Assembly (NCBI GenBank): GCA_963824985.1
Contig: CAWGRQ010000042.1
Span: 10,392-74,391, forward strand
Reading direction: 5' to 3'
Source of the DNA: JAFNAG01 sp963824985
GTDB lineage: Bacteria > Acidobacteriota > UBA6911
Length of the DNA: 64,000 nucleotides
Below the pieces are notes generated by a model. It searched no databases, had not been told where the DNA came from, and saw nothing but the letters and a program-made list of their open reading frames with translations. A program made the position numbers and the translations under genes. The first letter of the stretch is position 1; every line of letters begins with the position of its first letter. Positions 47,277 through 56,059 of this stretch are shown here, in pieces.

Positions 47277-47338
47277 AAAAGGGCCCCGAAAAATCATTCC
47301 AGGGACCTTCTCGGGCGCCTTATTGGGGCCTTTCTATT
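47277..47338. terminator. Possible bidirectional terminator
   Basis: AAAAAAGGGCCCC and GGGGCCTTTC form an interrupted stem around an inner GC-rich region, flanked by A-run and T-rich ends, between the sulfatase fragment and the maturase gene. The long loop weakens the call. Confidence 0.3.
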
Positions 47339-47370
47339 GTTAATGCACAATTTCCCTTGGTCCGACCCCG

Positions 47371-48429
47371 ATGACAAAGCCGTTGAGTTCCATCCTCATC
47401 AAGCCAGCGGGGCCGGACTGCAACATGGACTGCACTTACTGTTTCTATCGCAAGAAGGCTGATCTATTCCCGGACGATCCGACTCATCGGATGACGGATG
47501 AGATCCTGGAAGAGACGGTGAAACAGGCCATGGAGCAGGCCGGTGCCTCCATCTCCTTCGGCTGGCAGGGAGGCGAGCCCACCCTTATGGGACTGGAGTT
47601 CTTCCGGAAGGCCGTTTCGTATCAGCAGCGCTACGGCCGCGGCCAGACGGTCGGGAACGGGCTTCAAACCAACGGAATCCTTCTTGACCGGGAATGGGCC
47701 GCCTTTCTCCGTGAATACAACTTCCTGGTCGGCCTATCGCTGGACGGACCGGAGCATGTCCATGACCGCTACCGTCTCGATTGCGGGGACAAGGGCACTT
47801 GGGCGCACGTCGTCAACCGGGCTGCACTGCTCCTCGATGCCGGCGTGGCCGTCAACGCCCTCGTCGTCGTCAACGACCATGCCGTGCGCTTTCCGGATGA
47901 GATCTACAACTACCACAAAGAAATCGGCCTGACCCATCTGCAGTTCATTCCGTGCCTGGAGCCCGATCCCCGGCTGCCGGATGCGCGGGCTTCCTTCTCA
48001 ACCCCCGTTCAGGAGTACGGGCGGTTTCTGGCCAGGGTGTTCGATCTGTGGCTGGCGGATTTCCGGGGCGGGAAACCGGCCACCTACATCCGTTTTTTCG
48101 ATTCCGTGTTCTACTCCTATGTCGGACTCACTCCGCCGGACTGCACCCTGCTCCCCGAGTGCGGGGTCTACGTCGTGGTCGAACATAACGGAGACGTGTA
48201 TTCATGCGATTTTTTCGTCGAGCCGCAATGGAGATTGGGGAACGTCCTTGAAGGCAGGCTCGCCGGCATGCTGAACTCGGAACGGCAGGATTCATTCGGC
48301 AGGCTCAAGTCCTCGCTGGCCGCGGACTGCCTGCAGTGTCGCTGGTTGTCTTACTGCCGGGGGGGCTGTCCGAAAGACCGCAGGTTCAATGCCAGGGATC
48401 CGAAACTCGATCATTTCTGCACATCCTAA
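47371..48429 (+). CDS. Anaerobic sulfatase-maturating radical SAM enzyme, premature stop
   Basis: 352 residues. The radical SAM cluster CNMDCTYC at about 18-25 is followed by the SAM-binding GWQGGEPTLMG. SPASM/twitch cysteines are visible (CGVYVVVEHNGDVYSC, CLQCRWLSYCRGGCPKDRR). It would convert a sulfatase Cys/Ser to formylglycine in the cytoplasm. The frame stops at HFCTS. After the TAA the same frame reads RIFFAHAHERLQ, then one shift gives ILAEEWKQAQ, and a final frame reads NDSCPCGSGLKYKKCCG to 48612, a SEC-C metal-binding tail. No Shine-Dalgarno precedes the ATG; a GGTCCGACCCC repeat-like motif does. Confidence 0.9.
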   Translation: MTKPLSSILIKPAGPDCNMDCTYCFYRKKADLFPDDPTHRMTDEILEETVKQAMEQAGASISFGWQGGEPTLMGLEFFRKAVSYQQRYGRGQTVGNGLQTNGILLDREWAAFLREYNFLVGLSLDGPEHVHDRYRLDCGDKGTWAHVVNRAALLLDAGVAVNALVVVNDHAVRFPDEIYNYHKEIGLTHLQFIPCLEPDPRLPDARASFSTPVQEYGRFLARVFDLWLADFRGGKPATYIRFFDSVFYSYVGLTPPDCTLLPECGVYVVVEHNGDVYSCDFFVEPQWRLGNVLEGRLAGMLNSERQDSFGRLKSSLAADCLQCRWLSYCRGGCPKDRRFNARDPKLDHFCTS

Positions 48430-48881
48430 AGGATCTTTTTCGCGCACGCGCACGAACGGCTGCAGGATTCTGGCCGAGGAGTGGAAGCAGGCGCAGATAA
48501 GGACCGCCGGGCTGCCTCGGAGGTTTTACAGCCGATTCCTCGCAGAAGGCCCGGCCGGAATGATTCCTGCCCGTGTGGGAGCGGCCTGAAATACAAGAAG
48601 TGCTGCGGCTGAGCGGGATGACTGAGCGCACCATAGTATCATTACGGGAAATAGGCGCAGGTTGTCCGGCAGCCGTAGAATAGCGGTCAGGAGACAGGGA
48701 GCGTAGTGGTGATTTCAGGATCGGTATCGCATCCGGTATCGGCCCTTATTCAGCAGCGCTGCGGTCGAATCCTGACTGCGATCCCGATGCCGCTTCCTGA
48801 TTGCAGCCCCGATTCCGATCGTTGGGCAATCGGCGTCGTCAGTCCGCGATCGATCTGCCACCATGGAAGGGAGGATGTGAC

Positions 48882-48983
48882 ATGCGAACAATACCATCGC
48901 GGCGTGATTTTCTCGTGACCGCCTCCGCAAGATCATCACCGTGGAACGGTAGCCCTGGACGCAGACATCTGCATGAACTCTGA
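48882..48983 (+). pseudogene. Tat signal peptide remnant
   Basis: An ATG with GGGAGG upstream encodes MRTIPSRRDFLVTASARSS, a twin-arginine start, but stops after 33 codons with no mature domain. The surrounding 270 bases (48613-48881) hold no other recognisable gene. It is likely the first codons of a lost exported oxidoreductase or hydrolase. Confidence 0.5.
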
Positions 48984-49054
48984 ATCCGGCAACCACCGCA
49001 CAGCGCGGGACGGATGGACCGGCGAGATGGTTCCCAGATCAACGCCTGCGCAGC

Positions 49055-49274
49055 TTATTTCGACCTGCCTGGAGCAAAGTGATAGCAGTAAAACGCACCC
49101 AGGGCCAGGAGCAACCCGCCCCACCAGATCGCGGGGCGCAGACTGGCCATGACAACCGGTTGCTCGGGCGGCACAAAAATCTCATACAGGCCGGTGCCAA
49201 AAAGAAATCCCATAGATGAACAGCAGGATTCCGATGAAAAACCAGATGGATATGAAATGTGACCGATCACTCAT
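49055..49274 (-). CDS. Small membrane protein paired with SSS symporter, one frameshift
   Basis: The start frame from the ATG at 49274 reads MSDRSHFISIWFFIGILLFI. A one-base shift near 49212 continues YGFLFGTGLYEIFVPPEQPV, then a second membrane segment (WWGGLLLALGAFYCYHF) and the stop at 49055. The repaired protein has about 73 residues and two membrane segments. It begins 8 bases after the SSS stop, so it is very probably cotranscribed. Small hydrophobic companions of SSS transporters are known in some bacteria, but this one was not assigned to a named family. Confidence 0.65.
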
Positions 49275-49282
49275 GGCGAACC

Positions 49283-51007
49283 CTACCAGAAGATGATTTG
49301 CAGCAGTACGAACACGCCGGCTATCACAGTCGCCCAGAAAATGGGACGCTTGTAAAGAGGCAGGTGCGCGGATGACGGCATTTTCGTCAGGCCGTAGACC
49401 AGGCCTTCCATTTCTTTGTCAGGCTTCGGCTTGGTCAGGAGGCTGACCACCACGGTCACGATCACGCAGACGATCCACGACCATAGGGCGCGATACATGT
49501 TCTCGGCCATGTCTTTGGCGTTGGCGGAGAGGGCGATGTATTTGAGCGCAGTGGGATCAATCTTCACCCACGCCCACATTCCGATCGAGGAAGCAGTTCC
49601 AGCCAGCAGTCCCCAGAATCCGCCCTTCGGCGTCGCGCGCTTCCAGAGCATGCCCAGCAGGACCGTGCCGAACAGCGGGGCGATGAAGAAGCTGAAGAGC
49701 GCCTGGACGTAATCCATAATGCTCTTAAACTGCATGACCATGTAGGCGGTACCGATGCTGACGAGCACACCCAGGATCGTGCACCAGCGTCCGACCTTCA
49801 CGAAGTGCTCGTCGGTCTTTATTTTTTTGAGCATTGGCCTGTAAATATCGTAGGTCCAGACAGTCGCGAACGCGCTCACGTTGCCCGCCATTCCGGACAT
49901 AAATCCGGCGATCAGCGCAGTAATACCCAGTCCGAGGAGTCCCGGACCGCAGTAACGTGCGAGCATGATCGGCAGGACCTCATTGTAGCTGTGCCCGCCC
50001 GTGGCCACCGCCTCGGCTTCAGGAAGCAGTTTCATCGGCAGCACAGCCAGGCCGAGGAGCCCGGGCAGAATCACGATGAAGGGAACCATCATTTTGAAGG
50101 CGGAGCCGATAATCGGTGCCAACTGAGCGGAGCGCATGTCTTTCGCCGACAGCACGCGCTGCACGACCAGGAAGTCGGTGGTCCAGTAACCAAAAGAAAT
50201 CACCCAGCCCAAACCCAGGACAATCCCGGTCCAATGGATTCCCATGGGATTGTCGGTGAAGGAGCCCATCGTGCTCCAGAGGTGGGTGTAGTCCGTACGG
50301 GCGAGATTTTGGGAGATGCGCTTGACCATCCCATCCCAACCGCCGGCTTCGATCAGGCCGATAATGGGAATCAACAGCGCCCCGGCCCAAATCAGGATAA
50401 ACTGCAGCACCTCGTTCAGGATGGCAGACAGCAGACCGCCGAGGCACACATAAATAGCCACGGTCAGCGAAGAAACCCAGATGCTGAAGTTGATATCCCA
50501 GCCGAGCACCACCTTCATAACGAGCGCCATGGAATACATGTTGATGCCGCTCATCAAGACGGTCATGAACCCGAAAGAGACCGCGGACAAAGCTCGCGAG
50601 GATTCGCCGAAACGCAGCTTCAGGTATCCCGGCACCGAATGGGTCTTCGAAATGTAATAGAAAGGCATCATGACGATGCCCAGGAAGAGCATGGCGGGGA
50701 TGGCGCCAATCCAATACCAGTGCGTGGCCAGGATGCCGTACTGATAGGCAGCTGCCGCCCAACCCATCAGTTCCAGCGAACCCAGGTTCGCCGATAGGAA
50801 ACTGAGCCCGGCGATCCATGCCGTCATCTCGCGGCCGGCCATGAAGAAATCTTCCCCCGTGCGAGTGAATTTCTTCAGGTAAAACCCGATACCGAGCACA
50901 AAAACGAAGTACAAGACGATGATGATCAAGTCGATGGTGCTGAGGGACAAGAGCCGCGTTGGCACAGCGGCTAACAACAGCGGGTGTTGGAAACAGTAGC
51001 TTAACAT
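49283..51007 (-). CDS. Sodium:solute symporter (SSS, SGLT-like)
   Basis: 574 residues, about 14 membrane segments, start ATG at 51007 with AGGAGGCGC upstream. SSS features: FFMAGREMTAWIAGLSFLSA, LGSLELMGWAAAAYQYG, the central GWVISFGYWTTDFLVVQRVLSAKD, and ALIAGFMSGMAGNVSAFATVWT. This pattern is close to sugar or inositol-type members (SGLT/vSGLT). It imports its solute with Na+. A small membrane protein follows in the same unit. Near the GH127 and lectin genes, which fits carbohydrate uptake, but the direct substrate is unknown. Different from the SSS gene at 7.9-9.7 kb. Confidence 0.9.
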   Translation of the reverse strand: MLSYCFQHPLLLAAVPTRLLSLSTIDLIIIVLYFVFVLGIGFYLKKFTRTGEDFFMAGREMTAWIAGLSFLSANLGSLELMGWAAAAYQYGILATHWYWIGAIPAMLFLGIVMMPFYYISKTHSVPGYLKLRFGESSRALSAVSFGFMTVLMSGINMYSMALVMKVVLGWDINFSIWVSSLTVAIYVCLGGLLSAILNEVLQFILIWAGALLIPIIGLIEAGGWDGMVKRISQNLARTDYTHLWSTMGSFTDNPMGIHWTGIVLGLGWVISFGYWTTDFLVVQRVLSAKDMRSAQLAPIIGSAFKMMVPFIVILPGLLGLAVLPMKLLPEAEAVATGGHSYNEVLPIMLARYCGPGLLGLGITALIAGFMSGMAGNVSAFATVWTYDIYRPMLKKIKTDEHFVKVGRWCTILGVLVSIGTAYMVMQFKSIMDYVQALFSFFIAPLFGTVLLGMLWKRATPKGGFWGLLAGTASSIGMWAWVKIDPTALKYIALSANAKDMAENMYRALWSWIVCVIVTVVVSLLTKPKPDKEMEGLVYGLTKMPSSAHLPLYKRPIFWATVIAGVFVLLQIIFW

Positions 51008-51134
51008 GCGCCTCCTAGGTAAAGCGGGTGTCAGCAGATGTACCCGTGCATTTTACACATATCCGGCGCAAGCAAGGAGCAAAAATGATGGATAATCGCG
51101 ACAGTAATTGTTTAGCCAAATCAATGGATGAAGA

Positions 51135-51363
51135 AGCAAAACGCAAAGACGCAAAGGCGCAAGGACGCAAAGACCGACGCCGAGCAACAGGCGTGGGCGC
51201 AGCGCTTCGCGCTGGCGCATCCTTGGGCGAGCCGCGGGAGAAAGCGCGGGCAGCGGCCACTCAGGAGGATTGCGCTTTCTCGCGCGGCTCGCCCAAGGAT
51301 GCGGCCGTAGGCCGCCCACGCCCGCGAACCGGAAGGAATCTCTTTGCGTCTTTGCGTTCTGCT
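51135..51363. repeat. Nested palindromic, MITE-like element
   Basis: Outer 22-base ends (51135-51156 beginning AGCAAAACGCAAAG, and 51342-51363) are inverted with one mismatch. Inside lie 32-base arms (51218-51249 and 51271-51302) of the type CGCATCCTTGGGCGAGCC, inverted with one mismatch. Total 229 bases with no gene. The outer end is followed by tandem CGCAAAGACGCAAAGG-like units. It fills the 358-base gap between the SSS gene and a DUF5695 fragment. Confidence 0.8.
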
Positions 51364-51365
51364 GT

Positions 51366-51900
51366 TCAGAATCGGCTAAACAGTTGCTCGCGACAAGCTG
51401 CCGTTTTGGAGTTCAGATCTCCCGGCAGACGTACACTCCAGGTTTCGATATCGGGAATTATGTCAAACTGGCAGAAGCACATGCCGTCCGGCAGCAGGTT
51501 GGCGGCGACGCTCATCACTCCGGCAAAACCCTTGATGAACATGTCCATGTCGCCGGTCTGCTCAAAACCGTCCAGCAAAGCCATGCCGTTCAGTGATTCG
51601 GAATACCACGTCGACCACCAGTTGCGCCGGTCGTTGCCATACCGAAACCACAGCGGCTCATTGCCGCCGCGGAGCGCCTTAATGACCCGCATGGTCTTGG
51701 CATTCTTCTCGGTCTCGCCAAAGTATTTGGTAAAAAAGTAGACTTGTTCGTGGGCGGTCTGATCGATCGTCAGCTCCGAGCTGTAGGGGTATGGATCGCG
51801 CACCATGACCTTGAGGCATTCCTCCATCCTGGTCCGGAGGTGGGAGGATCAGGCATCTTTCATAGGCACGTTGCACTGCGGCTATGGCAATGTCAGCCGC
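51366..51900 (-). pseudogene. DUF5695 protein fragment
   Basis: The clean part (51366-51827) reads LTIDQTAHEQVYFFTKYFG, AKTMRVIKALRGGNEPLWF and WYSESLNGMALLDGFEQTGD, then GFAGVMSVAANLLPDGM, a pattern from the C-terminal helical domain of DUF5695 glycan-related proteins. Upstream, after one frame shift near 51830, IAAVQRAYERC continues for about 25 residues. The large N-terminal part is missing, and the end CFCQFDIIPDIETW leaves the family. It abuts the nested palindromic element on one side and the CusA gene end on the other. Confidence 0.7.
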
Positions 51901-51946
51901 TTCGATACTGCGGGACAAGAGGGAAAGCTTCAGGATGGGAATTCGG

Positions 51947-54010
51947 TCAGTGGCAGGGGAGCAGGGCTTTCGAGGCCGGGCGCTTCCGTGACACGAGATA
52001 GTAGAGCACCGGCATGGCCACCAGGGCGAGCACGAGCGTCGACAGCAGGCCCCCCACGATTACCGTTGCCATGGGGCGCTGAATATCGGAACCGATCCCG
52101 GTCGCCGTTGCGGCCGGGATCATGCCGAGGAGAGCGACCAGAATAAGCAGGAAGTTGGGGGCCAGCCGGGCTCGTGCGGCCCGAAGAGTGGCGTCCTTCA
52201 CGGGTATTTCCGATTGAGCGCGGAGCCGGTTGACCTCAGCAATGAAGAGAACCCCGGTCATGATGGCGACACCGAAGACCGATATGAAGCCGACGCCGGC
52301 TGACACGCTCAGAGGGATGTCGCGCGCCAGGAGCGCCAGGATTCCGCCTACCAAAGAAAAGGGCACGTTTAAGAGCACCAGGAATGCATCGAGGGCGGAT
52401 TCGAATGCGAAAAACAGCAGTCCGAACATCAACACAATGGTAAGCGGGATGATGATCGCGAAGCGGTGACGCGCGCGCGCCAGGTTTTCGAACTGCCCGC
52501 CCCACTGGATATGATAACCCGCCGGCAGCTGCACCTCATCCGCCAGGCTCCGTTGGGCTTCTGCCACAAAGCTCCCCTGATCACGTCCGCGAATATTAGT
52601 GCGCACGCTGATCTGTCGCCGATTCTCGCGCCGGGTAATGATGCTTGCCCCGTCCGTCACAGAAATCGCCGCGAGCTGCGCCAGGGGCAACCGCCCGCCT
52701 TCCGGCGTCATGACCAGGAGGTTGCGGATTGACGAGAGATCGCTGCGCGCTTCGGGGACATAGCGCACGGTGATTTCAAACCGGCGGTCGCCTTCGAACA
52801 TCGTGGAGACGGCCTGTCCGCCGATCGCCAGTTCGATCACCTGTTGCACATCGGCGATATTCAAACCATAACGGGCTACCGCCTGGCGATCGATTTCGAT
52901 CCGCAGTTGCGCCTGATCGGCATCCTGTTCAATAGAGCTGTCGGCTGCGCCGCGGATGTTCTGCACGAGGTTGAGGGTCTTGGCCGCGAGGGCGCGCAGC
53001 ACGGACAACTCCGGACCGGTGAAAATTACGGCCAGATCGGCCGAAGAGCCGGTTACAGCTTCCGTTACCATGTCGATGATCGGCTGGGTAAAATTCAGCT
53101 TGATCCCGGGCAGATCTTTCCGGAGCCGGGCCTCCATTTCATTGACAAGCATGGGTTTCGTCCGGCCTCGCTCCCAGGTCCGGTACGGGGTGAGCGCGAC
53201 CAGTAACTCGGTGCGGTTCGGACCGAACGGTTCCGTATTCGAGTCCTGGCGCCCGGTTTGCGAGCTGACAAGATCCACTTCAGGCGTCAGCCGGATGAAC
53301 TCCCGGATGCGGGTGGCAACTCGCGCCGATTCCTCGATCGCGGTTCCTGGAGGCAGAGTGGCCTTGATCCAGATCATGCCCTCGTCCAATTGGGGCAGGA
53401 ATTCGGTGCCGAGGCCTCGTCCGGCCATGAAGGCGCCGATGGTCAGAGCGACAGTGACTGCGGCGACCGCGTAAGGCCTGCGCAATAGCCGGCGCAAGAG
53501 GCGATCATAAGGGAGTATGCTCCAGGCAATCAGCCGGTTGGGCCGGGAGCGAAAGCCCTTGCCAAAAAAGAGAGTGGCGAGCGACGGGACCAGACTGGTC
53601 GTCAGCAGCAGTGAACCAAGCAGGGCATAACAGATCGTATATGCCATGGGAGTGAACAGGCGCCTTTCGACGCTTTCCAGGCCGAACAGGGGAATGTAGG
53701 CCGAGATGATGATCATAAGGGATACAACCACCGGCAGCTCCATGTCACAGGCGGCGGCTTTGACTGTGTCGACTGGGTTTTCGACCTGCCCATTCGTCTG
53801 CCGGTCCGAAAGCGATCGGAGGATGTTGACCACCATCACCAGCGTCCCGTCCACGATGATGCCGAAGTCAAGTGCCCCCAGGCTGAATAAATTGGCGGGA
53901 ATGCCCGAAACGTACATGCAGAGAAAGGCGAAGAGCAGGGAAAGCGGAATGGTCAAGGCCGTCAGGAGTGCCGCGCGCGCGGAGCCAAGAAACAGGAGTA
54001 AAACCCCTAT
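51947..54010 (-). pseudogene. CusA-type heavy-metal efflux RND pump, N-terminus missing
   Basis: About 690 residues of an inner-membrane RND pump remain. Present: the TM4 region LGALDFGIIVDGTLVMVVN, the porter domain, GTEFLPQLDEGMIWIKATLP, NFTQPIIDMVTEAVTGSSAD and the C-terminal membrane block ending VLYYLVSRKRP. Roughly 340 N-terminal residues (TM1 and porter PN) are absent. The family exports Cu+/Ag+ or Zn2+/Co2+ using protons. The normal upstream adaptor and outer-membrane partner genes are not here. At about 54010 the sequence changes in frame into a catalase fragment. Confidence 0.88.
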
Positions 54011-54240
54011 GACAATGACCAGCCCCTCGAAGCGCGCGTCTTCGACCGGCCCTCCGAAGCTTTTGGGCTAGTAATTCGCCGATCCGCCGCCGTTGCCGTC
54101 GAGGCGCATCGAGCCGTCCCTGTGATATGTTGCCACCGGACATCGGGGATTATTCACCGGTAGACTCTCGTAGTTGACCCCCAGGCGATACCGGTGCGCG
54201 TCCCATAGGAGACGATGCGGATGTCTGGAAAGTTTGAGGA
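54011..54240 (-). pseudogene. Catalase C-terminal fragment joined to CusA
   Basis: Minus-strand translation gives FPDIRIVSYG, then after one shift DAHRYRLGVNYESLPVNNP, a short RCPVATYHRDG and MRLDGNGGGSANY, then TAG, and PKSFGGPVEDARF before the CusA sequence starts. This is the haem-proximal end of a monofunctional catalase (typical DTHRYRIGPNYEQLPVN and NYEPNSFGGPVED). The TAG stands where Glu (GAG) is expected. Only about 75 residues survive. No other catalase DNA is in the window. Confidence 0.8.
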
Positions 54241-54270
54241 GTCACAAATTCGAGCGATTCCATGGAAACT

Positions 54271-54297
54271 CGGGGGCACGGATCTGCCGTGCCCCCG
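54271..54297 (-). terminator. Perfect 11-base-stem hairpin
   Basis: CGGGGGCACGG and CCGTGCCCCCG around a 5-base loop, 24 bases after the stop of the barrel fragment at 54321. On the minus strand only a short TTTCC follows, so termination strength is uncertain; it may also be a repeat hairpin. Confidence 0.4.
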
Positions 54298-54320
54298 GGA
54301 GGGAAAAGGGGAAACGGGCC

Positions 54321-54701
54321 CTAGAAGAGCCAGTTAAGGCGCAGGATAAAGCCCAGATTTTTCCCCGTCATATCCACGAGATAGGGCTGTTTGTCCTGGT
54401 AGTTTTGATAGGTCATGGCATATTCCATGATGAATTGCTGGCGCAGCATTTGGCGCACACCCGCCTCGGGGTACCACCAGCGCACCCGGAGCCGAGAATA
54501 GTTCTCCAGGTCTGATAAGGCCACGTAGTCGAATCCGGGAGGAGTTCCGCGTACTTTTGTTGGATCCAGTGTTAGACCGGAAAGAGCCGCCGAGGCTTCC
54601 GTGCAGGTCGTCTGGCTATAGGCAGTGATTTTATCCGTAAACCGGAGATTCAAGGCCGCCCAGGCGGTGCGTTCGAGGTTGTTGTTCTCGTAGATTAGAC
54701 A
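54321..54701 (-). pseudogene. C-terminal fragment of an outer-membrane beta-barrel protein
   Basis: The frame starts after a stop at about 54702 (LIYENNNLERTAWAALNLRF) and ends in NLGFILRLNWLF, the aromatic terminal strand of outer-membrane barrels. Alternating strands such as YSRLRVRWWYPEAGVRQML and QQFIMEYAMTYQNYQDK resemble MtrB/PioB-type decahaem-associated barrels, a tentative match. The N-terminal part is lost upstream, where the CcmH-like gene begins on the other strand. Confidence 0.55.
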
Positions 54702-54754
54702 CGCGTGCTATCATCGAGCTGAAAGCTCCTTGGCATGAATCTGGTGAGATCAAG

Positions 54755-55219
54755 ATGAAATATACATTCCTAAGAGTGCTTTCATTGATTGGATGCCTGG
54801 TGATTGCGGTTCCGCCCGTTCAAGGAAGAGATCAAACCATTGACGAGACTGCCCGGCGGATCGAAGGCAAGCTGATGGCTCCCTGCTGTTGGGCTGAGCC
54901 TGTTTCGCAGCATCTTTCCCCAGTGGCAGAGGAAATGAGACGGGAGATCCGCAAGATGCTGGGCGAGGGCAGGTCGGAGCAGGAAATTCTCGACACCTAT
55001 GTGGCCAGATATGGAGTGCGGATCCTGACCAGCCCGCCTGCCCGCGGTTTCAACCTCGTCCTTTACATCCTGCCATGGTTGTTTGGAATTACCGCCATTC
55101 TGGGGCTTTCACTGATCATCAGGCGCTGGCTGGGGTCGAGGCCGGCTGCAGCAACATCCCCTCCCTTCAATGCGCGTGATGAAGAGAGGATCGAGCAGGA
55201 ACTGCGCGATTTGGAGTAG
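54755..55219 (+). CDS. CcmH/CycL-like cytochrome c biogenesis protein
   Basis: 154 residues with a signal or anchor segment (about 5-23), a redox domain and a second membrane segment (NLVLYILPWLFGITAILGL). The canonical motif LRCPxC is replaced by LMAPCCW at about 40-46, so the two cysteines are adjacent instead of CxxC. The rest (EEMRREIRKMLGEGRSEQEIL, YVARYGVRILTSPP) is typical. CcmH reduces apocytochrome c for haem attachment in the periplasm. The adjacent-Cys form may be a lineage variant. It stands alone here; no other ccm gene is near. Confidence 0.85.
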   Translation: MKYTFLRVLSLIGCLVIAVPPVQGRDQTIDETARRIEGKLMAPCCWAEPVSQHLSPVAEEMRREIRKMLGEGRSEQEILDTYVARYGVRILTSPPARGFNLVLYILPWLFGITAILGLSLIIRRWLGSRPAAATSPPFNARDEERIEQELRDLE

Positions 55220-55419
55220 CAGGCAGACCCCCGAAGGGTTTCGGTTTTCCATCAGCCGGCAGGCAATTGTTGCGGATGCTCGCGGCTCATGACATTCGGG
55301 TTCGCAAACTGGTGCCTGCGCGCGTTCGGAGGCGGCCGGGTGTTCGTATGGATAGAATTGGCGTGGAAGTCGCCTGACGCTGATTTCAGCCCGGGTTCCA
55401 CCAGACCGAGGAGGAGAGC

Positions 55420-55866
55420 ATGGGTGAGAGGATACGCATCGGAATCATCATATGTCACAGGTATCACACCTGCGCGGGGGGCAAATGCTTCCGTGCCCTG
55501 CGCAATCGCGAAGGAGCATTTGAAGTGTATCGTGATCAGGAGATCGAACTCGTCGGGTATACGACTTGCGCGGGCTGTCCGGGCGGCAACATCGAATATG
55601 CGCCCGAAGAAATGCAAAAGAACGGCGCAGAGGTCGTGCACCTGGCTACAGGGCTGGTGGTCGGGTACCCACCCTGTCCCTACATCAGTTTCTTCAAGGA
55701 GTTCATTGAGTCGCGGTACGGATTGAAGACGGTAATCGGCACACACCCGATTCCGGAGAAATACTACCGCATCCATTCCGATCTTGGGACCTGGGCGGAT
55801 CCTGTATGGAATGAAATCCTGAAGCCAACGCTAACGGACGAGAAAACCCGCCTCGACTATAATTAG
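55420..55866 (+). CDS. CGGC domain protein
   Basis: 148 residues, ATG at 55420 with GAGGAGGAG just upstream. The putative metal-binding cysteines are visible: CHRYHTCAGGKC near the N-terminus and TTCAGCPGGNIEY in the middle, then VVGYPPCPY. CGGC proteins are found in anaerobes next to Mrp/NifX-type genes; their function is unknown but probably involves binding a metal or cluster. The C-terminus (RLDYN) looks natural. It converges with a deformylase fragment that begins at the next base. Confidence 0.88.
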   Translation: MGERIRIGIIICHRYHTCAGGKCFRALRNREGAFEVYRDQEIELVGYTTCAGCPGGNIEYAPEEMQKNGAEVVHLATGLVVGYPPCPYISFFKEFIESRYGLKTVIGTHPIPEKYYRIHSDLGTWADPVWNEILKPTLTDEKTRLDYN

Positions 55867-56059
55867 AGGATGGGTCGATCACCGCCACCTGTTTCATGAC
55901 GCGGATCTGGGGCCCGGCCAAGCCTACACCCTCGTGAAAATACATGGTCTCAAACAGGTCTGCCACGAGCTGGTGCAGGCCGGAATTGTCGAACTCCGTG
56001 ACCCGATCGCAGGGTGTCTCCAGGCAACGGTCCGGACAGAGAATGACGTCGCGAATCAT
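55867..56059 (-). pseudogene. Peptide deformylase fragment, 3' end missing
   Basis: The ATG at 56057-56059 overlaps the stop of a small upstream frame (TGATG). It reads MIRDVILCPDRCLETPCD, LVADLFETMYFHEGVGLAGPQ and VMKQVAVIDPS, the N-terminal half of peptide deformylase including motif I (GVGLAAPQ, here with Gly-Pro). The zinc-binding EGCLS and HEFDH motifs are absent because the DNA continues as the end of the CGGC gene. It could not be catalytic. Confidence 0.85.

Noticed and set aside
48760..48800. GGTCGAATCCTG, like a tRNA T-loop
   Set aside because: No matching acceptor stem or anticodon arm could be drawn around it.
49805..50797. 330-codon plus-strand frame opposite the second SSS gene
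   Set aside because: Same shadow effect, with a His/Gln/Asp-rich translation.
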